Of a stretch of DNA of 64,000 nucleotides, positions 35,600 to 48,204 are shown one piece after another (position 1 is the first letter of the stretch; every line of letters starts with the position of its first letter). Where the stretch lies: contig JAJEKV010000004.1 in the NCBI GenBank assembly GCA_021234155.1, positions 15,867,059 through 15,931,058 of the forward strand, read 5' to 3'. The position numbers and the translations under genes are program-made. The notes under the pieces are model-generated. The model did no database searches. It saw nothing but the letters and a program-made list of their open reading frames with translations, and was not told where the DNA came from. The DNA comes from Isoetes taiwanensis (lineage: Eukaryota > Streptophyta > Lycopodiopsida > Isoetales > Isoetaceae).

Positions 35600-37272
35600 T
35601 GTGACGTTTCCAAAGACAAGATATCGCCCGGATCGTATACCGTCTCTTTATTTCGCCACGCGTACCGCCACTCCACCGGCGTGGTACGCTTAGCGTGTAG
35701 CCGGTGAGTAGCCCTAGGGGCAACTTGCGAGTAAATATGTGCAACTATTAATGTGCACATTTTCCAATGTACACATTAATGTGGGCACACATTTACAAGT
35801 GGACACTTCATGCCAAGTGGGCCACACCCATAGGTGCAATTAATGTGCACATTTTCCAATGTACACATTAATGTGGGCACACATTTCCATGTGTGCACAT
35901 TTGGCCACCTAGCCCTTAAAGGCAAGTAAGCTCCCATTTCCAATTATCCCACATGCCAAAAGAGGATAATTGGAAACCCTAACCAACCCCTTGTCTATAT
36001 AGGGTGGGAAACCCTAACTTGCCCATTTTCGATTTTAGGGCTTTAGAACTCGCTTTGGTCGCCTCAACAGTGAAAACCGCATCCCGAACTTCGCCGGGAG
36101 AATTGCATCCTTAGTTCCCCTTGATTCGAGCGTCCTCGCCAAGGATGGTCGAGCTCAGTCGAGGAGCCCCTCAAGGATCAGGTAATTGGTTAATTAGATA
36201 GTCTAAACCCTATTTTAGGCATAGAATCGGTGAGGTTTAGCCTATTAGATTGGCCATAGCAGCCCTCTAGATCTCTAGATAAAGCGATTCTAACCAAAGA
36301 ACCTAACTCTATGTTGTAGATTAGATCTAGTTCTTTAGTTCTCTACGGAAATATATGGATGATGTATCTCTATGAGCTCCTTGTATTGGGAAGGGGGTAG
36401 AGACCTAAAAGCTTTGTAGTTGATGCTCCTAGAGTAGCCTCTCTAGCACACTTGTAGATTCAGCCTGTGCACAAGAGCCACACCGGATGTGGGTGAAGGG
36501 GCCGACCGCTAAGAAGGAGGTTCATGTTCTCGACTCTTGAACGATCCCTCCGGTGTGTAAAGCCTACCGGGATCATTGTGACTAGGTCTAATGCCTTGCC
36601 ACCGCTGCGTGTGGGCAAGGCATGGGCTCAATTTACCGAGAAGTGGTGTTCACTTTCCATGGGTTCACCGAATACGGGCAAAGGCCCTCTAGTCACCTTG
36701 AGTCAAAGATGTAGATCTCCTCGAGGGAGTGATCCCTACCCCCCCATCGGAACCGGGAGGATGAACCCGTGAATAGCCCTTTGGCTATGCATCCGCCGCG
36801 GCTACAAGGTCCCGACTTCTCACGAGACCACTCGCAAAGTGTAACGGGAGGGGCGGATGGAGTGGACAACCCCTAAGCCATGTTCATATGCCAGCCAAAT
36901 CCATTGCCATGAATTCATGGCCCCAATGAACTCGAGACCCAAGCCGTCACCATCCCTTTGAGTCCGAGCCTTGGGTAGGATTCCCTATGTGATGTGCTGA
37001 TCTTTGTCTATGCAGATATGTGGAGGACCATCCTTCGTGATGGTCATATGATGTTGATGTATGTGCTACTGACATGTATGTTTACGCTTCCGCAGCTAGG
37101 TAGGCCCCGAGGGAGACGGTGCAATGACCCTTCCACTCTTCCCAATCGAACCCGTCCACGTTGCGCGGTGTCATGTGGAGGGCCCCTCAGATTAGCATGG
37201 AGCTGGTATGGGGGATGAACTCCCGCTTTGTATACGGTGAGGGGCACCGTGATCTGAGTAGGGGACGCCACA
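35600..37272 (+). mobile_element. Ty3/gypsy 3' LTR, 1.67 kb
   Basis: Begins TGTGACGTTTCC after the polypurine tract and ends GACGCCACA, giving TG...CA ends. It contains an internal duplication (AATGTGCACATTTTCCAATG at about 35751 and 35848), a TATA-like CTATATAGG near 35995, and R/U5 landmarks shared with the fragment at 10.1-10.9 kb. The length of 1.67 kb is large for Ty3 elements in compact genomes but normal for large plant elements. The 3' end was set by comparison with the LTR end before the primer site at 25153. Confidence 0.78.
35751..35892. repeat. Internal duplication in the 3' LTR
   Basis: A 45-bp segment built from TGCACATTTTCCAATGTACA and TTAATGTGGGCACACATTT is present twice, 97 bp apart. 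GTGCAC and TGTACA are near-palindromic, so each copy is also an imperfect inverted repeat. It is in U3, where such repeats often act as enhancers. Confidence 0.85.
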
Positions 37273-37473
37273 GCCAACTCTATTCTAGAAACTACTGGAG
37301 GTCGGCCTCTTTCTCAATCACAGGTTATGGAAAACTCACTTCTCAGACGTGTGTGTCTTGCAACACATGTCATTCTCAAAGTGCAACACTTGCATTCAAT
37401 TGAAGGATACACTTGCATCAACTGCAATAGAGAACGAAAGAATGGCAATCAGGGAGAAATTTGCAGATCACCA

Positions 37474-37800
37474 AAGGGACTAAAATCCCCCTTAAACCCC
37501 CTTTGGTTTGGGTGCATATTCACACGGGGGTTACTTCGGGCAATGAGAGCTATCGGATGGACATATTTTCCTTTTATTCCAAGATCTGGACCGTACATAG
37601 CAATCCTCGTTTGTGGGGTATGCATGTACAAGTTTTTGTATACTGTATATTAAGGTTTGCAAATACTATAAGGTTTGAGAGAATGTACTTAATGGTGTTA
37701 ATCTTGTACATGTATTATAAATTTTTTGAGGCTCTCACCGCCCTACGTAACCCCCCGTGTGAATATGCACCCAAACTAAAGGGGGTTTAAGGGGGTCAAA
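37474..37800. mobile_element. MITE-like element with ~65-bp terminal inverted repeats
   Basis: The left end CCCCCTTAAACCCCCTTTGG...GTGCATATTCACACGGGGG...GAGAGC (about 37485-37550) is the inverted complement of the right end GGCTCTCACCGCCCTACG...GAATATGCACCC...GGGGTTTAAGGGGG (37732-37796). The 180-bp interior is AT-rich and non-coding. A left-truncated second copy lies at 17.3-17.7 kb. In both copies similarity continues for ~85-150 bp to CTTCGGGGCCTTA, so the mobile unit may be larger than the inverted repeats. Confidence 0.85.
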
Positions 37801-38219
37801 TGCAATGGTTGTGTTAATAATTTTAGTTGTATGTTAATGGTTTGTGTTAACTAAAAATTTTTTTGGCCCCTTCGGGGCCTTAAGGATGGTATAGGGGTGT
37901 AGATATAGACATTACCTAATACTCTAATGATGGATGGTATATCATAGCCTCACAAATCTAACAAACTAGAGGTGCTCAAATTATGGAAACGAAAACATTG
38001 CATAGAATTAGACATATAATATTATACCAATACCAATATTAATACATGAGGTAGCATGTAATAATAGAATTTATTAATAATGAACAAGCAGTTAAACCCT
38101 CGTTGTTTTTTCTCCAAGTTGCATACATTTATACATGCATATAGCTTTGGGTTAGGCAACCATTTATAATCGATAGCTGGACGGGCTCCCAAATTGAGTT
38201 CGGGGAGGCCGGCCCGCTG

Positions 38220-38745
38220 GCTAACCTGTGAAATTCGGGCTGAGCTTAACCTGTGATTTCCGCCTGCCAACCCAAGAAGTTGAGGTGGCGGTGAGGTGGC
38301 GCTTACTCCAATCGGTTCGCTGCCGCACCCGAACCAGGGTTAGGCCCTGGCCTGGATCGGGCAGGATTCGCGTCGACGCGGGCTCAAAACCGCATCGGTT
38401 CGCTTCGGCAAACCCCGGGTCAAATCCGGGCGTACAAAAGGCCGCAGGCGGGTCGGAATCGCACGGGTGGGCCGGTACATGCATCTTCGGGCCTCGCAAA
38501 CCCCCCGTGTCAAATCGGGCGCGCCGCGAGTCGTGGTGGCAGCGCCGTGGTGGTCAGTAGGTATTCAGCCGGGTTCGCTTTTTAATCAACCCAATTGTAA
38601 GTCACGAGGGCGGGGCCGCCCGCCTCACACACGCCAACCCCGAATAATTCAAGCACGCGAACCCCGAATTCCAAGGCCACCGAATTTTTTGAAGTGGGAG
38701 GGGGTGGGAAAGAAATTTTGGTTCGCCCAAGCGAACCCGTAGTTG
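38220..38745 (+). repeat. Left GC-rich terminal region of the MuDR-like element
   Basis: Strongly GC-rich, with repeated CAAACCCCGGGTCAAATCCG-type segments at about 38408-38432 and 38494-38518 and a palindrome GGTTCGCCCAAGCGAACC at about 38720-38737. Related to the complement of 48.7-49.2 kb. Confidence 0.5.
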
Positions 38746-38839
38746 AGCCAATATTTTTGGCTCAACTTCGTCCGCTCATCCGCTCAACCGCTCAACTTCG
38801 TCCAGGTTCCAAGCTCAAGTGATTTGGTGCGCCTTATTT

Positions 38840-39030
38840 TTTCTAGTACTTGATATTGATTAGAAAGATATTGATTAGAAAGATATTGATATTGATACTA
38901 TTAGAAAGATATTGATACTATTGATATTCATTAGAAACATATTGATATTGATATTGATGTTGATACAATTAGAAAGATACTGATTCTACTACTTGATTTA
39001 CTGATTCTACTACTAAAGATATTGAATCTA
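38840..39030. repeat. Imperfect ATTGATATTGAT / TTAGAAAGATA simple repeat
   Basis: GATATTGATATTGAT and ATTAGAAAGATATTGAT alternate about a dozen times, followed by three TACTGATTCTACTACT-like units. Non-coding. Confidence 0.85.
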
Positions 39031-39277
39031 TTACTGTTTCCCATTCATAAAACAAAATTATACACTGTTTTTGTCAATGCTGAGGACGTGACAATTTGAT
39101 GCAACCACTTGCATCATTATCTGCACGCTCAGCATCGTTTCATCTTTATTTGGCTCGTTGAGCCATTCTACCGCTCGTTCACGCAGTGGAACGCCCGGGC
39201 GTTAAGGTAATCCCGAGCTCCCTTTCACTCATCCTTGAGACGATGGTGAAAGGAGCGGGAGAAGCAGGGGGATTGCT

Positions 39278-39475
39278 GCCCCTTGGAGGAGGAGGGGGGT
39301 CACTGGAGACGTCCCTTGGAGGAGGAGGAGGAGGAGGATTGCTGCTAGAAGGGACATACCGCGCCCATGTGGTCTTTAACCCGGACCATTATAACGATGG
39401 GCAAGAAGATTGGAGGAGGAGGAGGAGGAGGAGGAGGAGGAGGCGAGACTTGAGGAGGAGGAGGAGGATTGAGGG
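39278..39475. repeat. (GGA)n purine-rich tracts
   Basis: Three GGA/GGAGGAGG runs (39278-39297, 39320-39338, 39410-39470). Open frames across them read poly-Gly or poly-Arg and are not evidence of a gene. Confidence 0.85.
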
Positions 39476-39496
39476 ATCGACTTATAAAGTGGATGT

Positions 39497-39546
39497 AGGG
39501 TTGGGGTTGGGGTTGGGGTTAGGGTTAGGGTTAGGGGTTTAGGTTT
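39497..39546 (+). repeat. Short telomere-like repeat tract
   Basis: GGGGTT repeated four times, then GGGTTA three times, then GGGGTTTAGGTTTAG. It is a degenerate mix of TTGGGG, TTAGGG and TTTAGGG units, about 50 bp. It could be an interstitial telomeric sequence left by repair, or chance simple sequence. Confidence 0.7.
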
Positions 39547-39639
39547 AGTTGCAAACCACACATTAAGGTTGACATGACAACTAGCATGGAAGTAATAAAG
39601 CATATTAATTTGGATTTGGATTTAAATGCTATTCGCTTC

Positions 39640-42193
39640 TATTTGTGTTCGTGGAAGACCCCAATGCATCAATAGGTTTGTACCGTGCTTGTGTTAATGT
39701 TCACATGTACCTCGAGATATCTATTCGAGACCGCCGAGAACCATGTCTTATTCAGATGCGTTCCACCATTGGCATGGAGGAGCCGCCCCCGCCGCTTGGC
39801 CTACAGAGCGGGCGCCTCTTCCCGGACGATCGGTAGCATTCTAGAATGGTACCCCAACCGACATTGTCCGAACCCGCCAGTTTGTTTTGTGTGCTTGTTA
39901 ACCGATTTGTTTTGTGGCAGGGGAATACCATGGCATTTGGTGCCTCGTCCCCGCAGTGGTCTCGCTTGAGAGCGCCGGGCCCCAACAATTCATGCTAGGT
40001 GGATTTTGTACACGACTGGGTGCAATCACTATGTCGACGGATACGCCGCGGACCGGATTTCCCGGTTTGACGCTGCGGATCGAGCATGGGGCCACCACCG
40101 AGCCACCACCCAGATCTTTGGTGGCCCAATCGATTGCATATCTCCGCCATGGTCCGCGACACCGCGAGATGCGTAGGGAGGTGTCCGAGCCGAGAGGGCA
40201 AACTAAACGCCGAGAAGATCCCCGCCAAAGCCGCTATGTTGGAGGCCGCCGCAAGACACAGGAAGCGAGGGCGGCAAGGCGCAACAACAATGCGCCTACA
40301 ACATGTCCTAACCCCGTGAGGCCGCCTTTGATGCCTTTTCCGAGGGCCCCGACGCCATGTTCCACGAGGCCACCACAAAGACAAAGTGAGCGCTGAGAGG
40401 ATGCAGCCCTTTTTATGAAGGTTGCATTAGAGCCGAGCTGGTGCTACTGTGTGGCGCCCGAGGAGGATAGGACCGCGACATGCCCTTCAACAATGACCGG
40501 CCATTGCACGCAGGATGGGTGGTCATTTGCCCACGTAGTGAGCCGCCAGACGAGCTCCCCCAGATAATTGGAGTCTCAAATGTGGTTACTAAGAGGGTCC
40601 ATCTTCACAAAGTCTTTCGCAGAGTCCCAGTCATCCACACTCCTATCGATCCCTCATTCGGCCCGCGATAGTGAATTGCATGACGATCATGGACGAAGTT
40701 CCAGTCGAGGTAGGGGCTAGGGTCGACGCAGCGCCCCTCTCATGGGACACGTCCGCTGTCGGGCTGATCCGCTTATGGCCACCCTCCTTCCATAGGGCGC
40801 TATTGCGATGGTTGACCCGCCCGTGGGTCAGCCAGGTCTTTCGAATTTAGTGAGGACCGCAATGGCGGTGCACGGTATGGCACACACTTTGACCTCGCCA
40901 TTTCCGCCCGCCGCAATGTCGAGGAAACCGAGGCATGGATGAGAGACCGAGCCCGCTTTCTTCATGTACCACCTTTGAGAGTTTTGACAGCACACCATCC
41001 GAGCTACCCGGTGTGTACCCATTCGAGGTTGGTCCCTTACCAGCATTTAAGATCGGGGACAGCTTCTCGAGCACTTGCGTATCCCGCCAGCTGCGGCTTC
41101 AGTCCTCTTCCGGGAGGAGGTTAGGTGTTCACCCACTTCTACGGCCAGATTACGAGCATCTCGCCCGTCATGCGAGGAGGGCGTCGGATAAGCGTCGCCA
41201 CTGGGTGCGGCGGGGGGCGCCGCCCAGCATGCGGCGTGCAACTCATCAAGACCTCATCGAGGCTTGCACACCCGATGGACAAAGGGGAGGAGGGACATAT
41301 ACGAAAGCATGATGAGGTACGTGGTCCGCTTTAGTTTGTATCTATTGATGTCGACATCTAACCACCGGAGTTCCATGTACGTAGTGCCTTGGCGTCACAT
41401 GCTACCCGGCCGGAGCGTCGCGAAGTTGTTAATGGTGGACCCTCGTGGTTCACCACGACTACGTCAACCGAGACACAACGTGTCTCCCGAGGAGTGCGTC
41501 TCCCACTTTCTTCCCCGGTGAGCATCCCGATTGGGGTACACTTCGCCGATCCTATGGCCCATCGTCACAAAGTAAGTACGCAGCTCTTTGCTTTTAGTTT
41601 CAATTGGTGCCGAGCATTGTTAAAAAATCATTACATACCGCGGCAAAGGCCATTGGATGCTCGTTACCCTCATACGACGCCCAGGGGACTGGCGCCGCTT
41701 GGCCTTGGAGACGACGATCATGTGGGTGGTGGTAGCTTCGACAACCTTCCCACACGCCAGAGTCTCGAGTTCGCCTCAACCTACCCGCCGTTTGGCCGTG
41801 AGTGTTTCTTGTGCTTGCCTCATGCTATTATGTGCTCCTTTGTCGATCTCACCTCGGGTAAGTCTTTTTCAAATAAGAACGGCTTTACTCTTCGAAATTG
41901 GTGGCACCACCAAGTACATCTCCGGGGCAATACGCCAATCGGTGGTGTGCCCGCCACGATCGATAACAACACCGCGGCGCATGCATATTGGCTTCATCAT
42001 CGCGCAGCTCGCGGCGATACGCGGTGGCGTGACGAAATTTCCGGATGCAATTGTGCCAATTAGCGGTGGCTCGGGTACACCGGCGCAAGATGTGCGACGC
42101 TTTAGGAATGAGTGGCCTGTAGTAGCGGGCCGCTTTATTGTAGGTGTAATCGGCACCGACAAAGGCTCTATGGTCACCGTTAGTGGTAATTGA
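39640..42193 (+). pseudogene. Unrecognised gene-like region convergent to the transposase
   Basis: GC-rich blocks with protein-like composition continue over 2.5 kb in changing frames: 39645-39836 (FVEDPNASIGLYRACVNV), 40480-40671 (PFNNDRPLHAGWVVICP...PEL-type, ending PSFGPR), 40680-40850 (MTIMDEVPVEVGARVDAAP), 40939-41312, and 41885-42193 (FEIGGTTKYISGAIRQS, GGSGTPAQDVRRFRNEWPVVAG, ending in a stop at 42193). Donor-like GTAAGT sites at about 41570 and 41859 suggest introns. I recognise no domain. Its position, tail to tail with a MULE transposase, is that of mudrB in maize MuDR, but I see no sequence evidence that it is related to mudrB. At least some breaks are frameshifts rather than introns. 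Confidence 0.4.
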
Positions 42194-44038
42194 GCTTCTT
42201 GTAACAGAAAGGTTGCTTAAATGGTTAAATGGTTTAAAAACTTAGAAATGGCCACCCCAAAATTATAACGTGTGAATTGTACAGTACTTAAATCTTGGGT
42301 TGTGACCCATCGCCTTCCATCGCGGCCCCTCGTCCGGGTAAGGCCAGGTCGGGGCGTTGGTCCCGGGCTACGGTGGCCCTTTGCGCGCCATCTCGTGGAC
42401 TCCACGCGGGCATGTTCCTCGCTGTCTCGCCATACTCGCCATGGTAGACGGGAACAGCGAAGCTGGCTACGCCTCTATGGAATCGGATCGCTCTGCGAAC
42501 CTTGGAAATCATGTCACGCACCTCTGCTGGGTCAAGAGCATCAGCATTTTGCATGGTGGCCTGCACAGATTGGTGTTCGGCCATGAGCAACGCATCCCAC
42601 TGTTGTAGCAACGGGATTAGCACATGGACGTCGTTCGCGGGAGCGGGCGGTCTTGGAGGCAAGGGCGGAATGAATTGTCGGTTCGGGAATAGCTCATTGA
42701 ACAACGCGGGGTGGCTGCTGCTAAGGAAGTAGTCTCCCGCTATGAGATGTTTGCACACAGCATGGGGGCATGGACAATCACAATATCGCATTCTCATGTG
42801 CCGAAAGTGTATCTCAAACCCTCTTCGCTGGATCGACTTTGCCATAGATAGCCCGACGTCGGTAGCATCTTCGAGGCTAATGGCGTTGGGGTTATCGTCA
42901 AGGATCGATAAGCGAAAGTGAGCACCCGCATGTCTCTTCGATATGAACGTGTGCTATAACGCCCATACCGGCCGGACGTAAAAACATCGGGTGAGGGTCG
43001 GCGATAGGGACGTAAACTACCGTAAAATACTGAAAGAGTAGGACCCAATCAGCTTACCAAGACTCCATCTTTCTCTTCGCACCGAAGTCAAGATTGTGCC
43101 TCCAGCAGGCAAGGTCCCGTCCCGAAAGCCTATGAGATGGGACACTAGCGCGTGTACATCCTTATATTGACCTTTGCACCGCGGTGGTTTGGGTCTTGAA
43201 CTTTCCAAAGGCGCTTCCACGTAGTTTGTCGTATCCACATCCGCATGGTTGAACATCCGCTTGTGTCGCTGCCATTTACCATCCCACGCTGCCCCATTCA
43301 GCCAATTGTGATTCAAGTACCTACATCCATTAGAGTTTTTGGGATCACTTATTGTCCCAACCCTCGATGCCGGGAAATCGTGGGCGGCCAATGAGAATTC
43401 GAAGGCCAGACAAAGCTTTTCTTCATCCATGCCTCGCCTTCCCATGCCGTGTCGTCAAGGTACGTGTTCGCATTATCCTTACCTACCTGCCCTCCGAGGT
43501 TCGGTGGTGGAAGCAATAATTACAAATTATTCCATACCAATTATCGCCCAAATGTTGGGGTGTCTATAAGTACCCCCCCCCCTCCCCTCAACGGCCCGTC
43601 TTTTAGCGCCTCTCCATCCGTTTTGCTAATGCTTTCAATCCTTCTAGTTCTGGGCGACCTCATCCGGATTCGCATCGCTTTGGTCTAATTATTTTGCTTG
43701 GTTCATTTCGGATGGTGATTACCTCTCACGCCGCAGAGAACGATTTCGCCCGCCCTCAATTCCCGCCCAAGGTTTTTCATTGCAAAACTTAAATCACAAA
43801 TTCGTGCCAAGAGAGCTCAAATCGATATGCTCAAATCAATCTGCTTGCTCCGATTCAGTTGAGATAAATTTGATGAGCTTCTCTTATTAGTACATCTATT
43901 CTGCCACTCCATAATATTTTATGTATCGTTTTATTGCTTTATAATGGGTCAAAAACATACAACAAATAGTGTCAAAGATGTGAAATAAAGTGCTTTTAGT
44001 CTTTTTAGTCAATTGTGAAGTGTTTAAAAAAAATAGTC

Positions 44039-44097
44039 GTCACGGTGCGAATATACGTTTCCCTTTGGCAAAGGAAACCTGCTTTTCGCACCGTGAC
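44039..44097. repeat. Two-tier hairpin, 13-bp perfect outer stem
   Basis: GTCACGGTGCGAA pairs with TTCGCACCGTGAC, and inside it CGTTTCC/CTTTG pairs with CAAAG/GGAAAC. Total length about 59 bp. Shape is that of a small fold-back element or a hairpin RNA precursor. Confidence 0.9.
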
Positions 44098-44210
44098 TAC
44101 TGTCTACCTTTTTTTCATTTTCTCCTTATTCTTTTTACGGATTAGAAATATTTCTACTCAAAATCCGTCAAGACAGAAAGAATATTGCCTTTGATCTTCA
44201 ATCTAAAAGC

Positions 44211-44286
44211 AAACAGAGCAAGAAGCAAAGGGTTTAATCCAGGGCTGGAAACAGAGCAAGAAGCAAAGGGTTTAATCCAGGGCTGG
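44211..44286. repeat. 38-bp exact tandem duplication
   Basis: AAACAGAGCAAGAAGC...CAGGGCTGG is present twice head to tail without mismatch, so the duplication is recent or a sequence-assembly artefact. Confidence 0.92.
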
Positions 44287-47200
44287 AAACGGAGGTAGTA
44301 TTAGGCAGAGGCAGACTATAGAGCAACATAACATCCGTTGGATTCTTCATTACTGTTGATGCATCAGCGAAATCCCACAAGATTACAAGCTGCTAGCTGC
44401 TAACCCTATCTCGTTAGTCCGCAAATCCCACAAGATTACAAGCTCCAACGAAATTATAAACTCTACTAGCCAGCCTTGCCTGCTTGCCAGACCGTAGACA
44501 AGAAGAGAAGAAGAAGGGAATAGAAAAAAAAATGCTATATTTCGCTCCCTGCGAGCCCAGATGGCAAGGAAAAGCATTTCTTGCCGGCCATAGCCCCTTT
44601 TCCTTCGCGAATGTAGCATCGCCCAATGCCCATTCCGCCATTTTCTCTACCCCCATGCTTGGATTTCTTCCTTGCCCCTTTGTCACCGCTGATTTGATCC
44701 AGGTTCTCAATTCTGATTTGTGGTTTATTGATTTGGAGTAGTATTGATGTAAACATTCTTTCATCCTCTCTCATTTGGGCCCTAAGCCGTGAACCGCCTT
44801 TTTTAGCATAATCCCAAATATTACATTGATCTGAATGCCTACTCAAAACAATCCAAGAGATCATCCGCCATGTCCAAATTCTCACGATGCGCCACTACCC
44901 GAAATCCCCGCCAAATGCATATGCAAATCGGATGGTTATCATCAGCCAAGTTAATTATATGCCATTCCAGAACTCTTGAATGCATTCAGAAGACTTAGTT
45001 CGCGAATCTAAGCGGGATGTGCCTCGGGCCGTGGCAAAATCGCAATGAACACAATCCAAATAAAAGCAGCAAGTCGGGAGGCCGAGATCCGTCAAGAACA
45101 TCCATGGAGCAACAAAGGCAAGGCGGGACGTAAAGCCATGCAATCGATCTTGGCATGCGAGGAAGAAGGAAAATGAATGGGCATATGCATACCATCCAAC
45201 CGCCTCAATGCCCATAGCCAGAAGATAGTGAAAAACAAAGCAATCGAAAGGCAAAATGATACACATTCTTGCCATTAATTTTTTTGCAACACATTTATGG
45301 CATAACTTCGGGTAGATGGGTTGCGTACTATATAACGTAAAACCAAAGAGCTTGGATTTAAACCAAGTGGAAAAACCAAGACTATGTCTCCTTCACGCCT
45401 CTTCCTTCACATCAAACTCTCAGCTACTTGTACCTTCTGAAAATACAAAAGCTGCCGATGAAATTCAAAAACGAGCATTTTATAAGAGATTGCATGAATT
45501 CTAAACAGAAAAAAATGAACGATTTTGAAGCGCTCTTCCGCCTCCATCATCTCTACAAAGATCGAATCCAAGTTCCATAGCCACAATCAACCATAGTCCG
45601 CAAGTTCAACAAATACTTCAAGAGCACCCAATTTAACAAAGAGTAAATTTTGCCAATCTGGTAGCGCCAATCCGGCAGTGCATGAAGACTCAAAGGGAAA
45701 TATGACCTCCCAATTTCCCCCAATTTTCCCTTCCACACGATATGTTATTATTGTCTTGTTTGTTATTAATAAATTTAAAAGCGATTCTAACAAGACAAAA
45801 GATTATTATAGGTTTGGGATGGCTTTTTGCCGAGGCTACAGAAGGCATGCCATGTTGGCATTTCTTAGAAGGCTCTTAATTGACCTCAAAAATCCTCTAA
45901 TGGCCCCGGGTCGGGATGTTTGCCCCTACGTCTCTACATGTATGAGCTAAACGCCGTTGTGCACTCACCCTTATATGATGTGGTTTTCTCCAGAGAGAAG
46001 TTGAAATTGTGCCAACCGGGTGGTACGCTTTGGGGGTTCGGGTTCCGCCATCAACTTCGCGAGTACCGCCCGAGCCACGTCCCTCTTCAACACCTCCCCG
46101 GCCAGGCGTGGCAGCAAGTATTTTTGCCATGCACGTTTCGCATGGAACCAACATGCAAGAACATTGCCTGCAACCTGTTTGTCAGAACCATGAGTGTCGT
46201 TCTCCATCAAGCGATACAATCATTGCACGCTCATCATACCTGCTCACCGTCTGCCCAACAATGTGGGTCTTCGACATCGCGACCTCCCGTGATAGCCCGT
46301 CTCTCACGCACGATATGTCAATGGTGATTGACCTAGGCCTGATTGTGCCCATCCGTTCAAACACAAGACGCAGTGCTATCTTCAGGGCATGTCGCTGATG
46401 CCCCTCGTCGGCCTCTACGCTGCAGAGCATGTAAAAGACTGGGAACCCCACACCCCCGGCAATCGGTACAACTGCTCCGTACAGCGGAAACTTCCACAGA
46501 TTTGTACAGAAGGTTGAATCCATGGCCCAACCGCCACCGGCGCTCCATCTCACAGCAGCCTCCAACATCCTGTCATCTTGGATGACTAGGATCCATGGCC
46601 GGTCCAAAGGCTCGGCGAAGATCACGGATTCCGGGCTGGTGAAAAATCACCTTCCCTAAGCTTTCCAATCGTCAATCCCGCTCTCGAGGCTTTCCCAAAA
46701 CCATTACCCAAACCGCCTCGTGGTGTAATGTGGTGAGATTGGATGATAAAATATTTTAAATCGTGGATCTTATTGAAATAACCGTATGGACAACATCATT
46801 GAACAAAAACATGGAAAGCATCACAATATGTACTCTACGACAACGTCACTGCTCCATGGGATCTTAATTTTTTAGGGCTCTTACCGAGTATTCTCTGCCG
46901 GTATGCCAGTTGCCACACATCCTCCTGCGACATCGTGAATCGGTATATGACTCGCTCAACTGGGCTCCGCAATGACGTATTTGCGGTCCCCGTGCTCTTC
47001 GCGATGTCCCACGGCCGTGTCATTCCAATGCTTCTAAGCTCTTGTGCAAAGAGCCCACAATCGATTCGGGATGCCGCGAGGCATGGACCAATCCTCTGCA
47101 TTTGTGAAAGGGTCATGGCCAGTGTGTTCTGTGCGCACGTATATTCGTGCACCGCTCGATGCAGCACCATTTCCATCTACTTTCACTGTCCGCAAGCGAA

Positions 47201-48204
47201 ACAAGCATCCTCTACGGTGCGACCGTCTGATTTGCCTATCCCCCCGGGTGCCCCTCCTTCGTGGTTGTCTCCATCGGTGGCAGGCATAGTCATCCACAAC
47301 CTCACCCGTTCCAGCCCGCACGCGGTGATGCCCGTGGACCAAACGGACACGATGAGTAGTTTGTAGCTCAATCACCCTTTGCTCTAGGCTGTCCATGGTG
47401 GTCTCTTCACAGTAGTTGAAGTCACTGTCCTTCATGGTGCGGCCACCTCGCGACGCGTGCACACACTTCCATGCACGCCGATGCACGTGATTCTTTATGG
47501 GGGCGCCATGCCGCCGTAGGCCGACTTCCCAATCCTCTGAAATCTTTTGAAGAGTGGCAGTGGGGGAGCGATGGGTGCTTCCACTCAGGTGACCCCTAGC
47601 AACTAGCTGCCTCCAGAACTCCACGTAAGGGACTAACTTGTGGGGCCCGGTTACGCGCCGGTACAACCAACCGCTGGATTCACTGGACTCATCGTCAACT
47701 GCAAGATCCTGACAATATGCAGCCCAGCGGTGCATCAGCCGAACATGGTTCTCGACGGGTGCCCTCCCACTTCTCGGGGACCGGGGGTAGGCGGGGGATC
47801 AGCAGCGACTTATTTCGGACGGATGGGGAACATAGTGTTCTTTGTAGGCACAACCTCATCAACGCATACACACACTTCGTTGAATGCGTAACCACCAACC
47901 CGAGAGGTGCACCACGAAGCCATTGTCTTGGGTCCGGGTAGAGGCAAATTTTCAATTCATGAACAAGTTCTTGGGGATCTTGGGTGGGAGTAACTTGTGA
48001 AGTGGATAGGCCAGGCGGGTTCCACCCATCGTCCAGTATCGTCCCCGATTTCCTCCTCGACATTGTGTCATCCTTGGTGTCATGAAGGCCATAATCACTA
48101 TCATTTTCATCCGAAATCGACTCACCGAAGTCGTCGGTGTCTACCTCCTCCATTCTCGGACATTCTACTAGGAAGACAAACGAGTGTCTATCACAACACG
48201 AACA

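Larger units (their letters stand above)
29970..37272 (+). mobile_element. Ty3/gypsy retrotransposon, chromovirus-like, decayed
   Basis: Order gag - protease - reverse transcriptase - RNase H - integrase - chromodomain-like tail - polypurine tract - 3' LTR, all on the plus strand. Integrase after RNase H defines the Ty3/gypsy superfamily. Every domain is recognisable but each is broken by one- or two-base indels, so no continuous polyprotein can be read. The true 5' end is unclear: a primer site and LTR end lie 4.8 kb upstream at 25.15 kb, which would give an unusually long leader, or the 5' LTR of this copy is lost. The left limit given is the first gag-like methionine region. Confidence 0.85.
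43450..45967. other. 2.5-kb interruption in the MULE gene: intron or insertion
   Basis: On the minus strand a donor-like GTGAGTGC lies at 45968-45961 just after the CWFH block, and coding similarity resumes at about 43445. The interval is AT-rich, unlike the GC-rich exons, and holds a strong hairpin (44039-44097), a 38-bp tandem duplication and minus-strand frames at 44.4-45.3 kb without recognisable motifs. It could be a long intron or a nested non-autonomous insertion. Confidence 0.45.
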
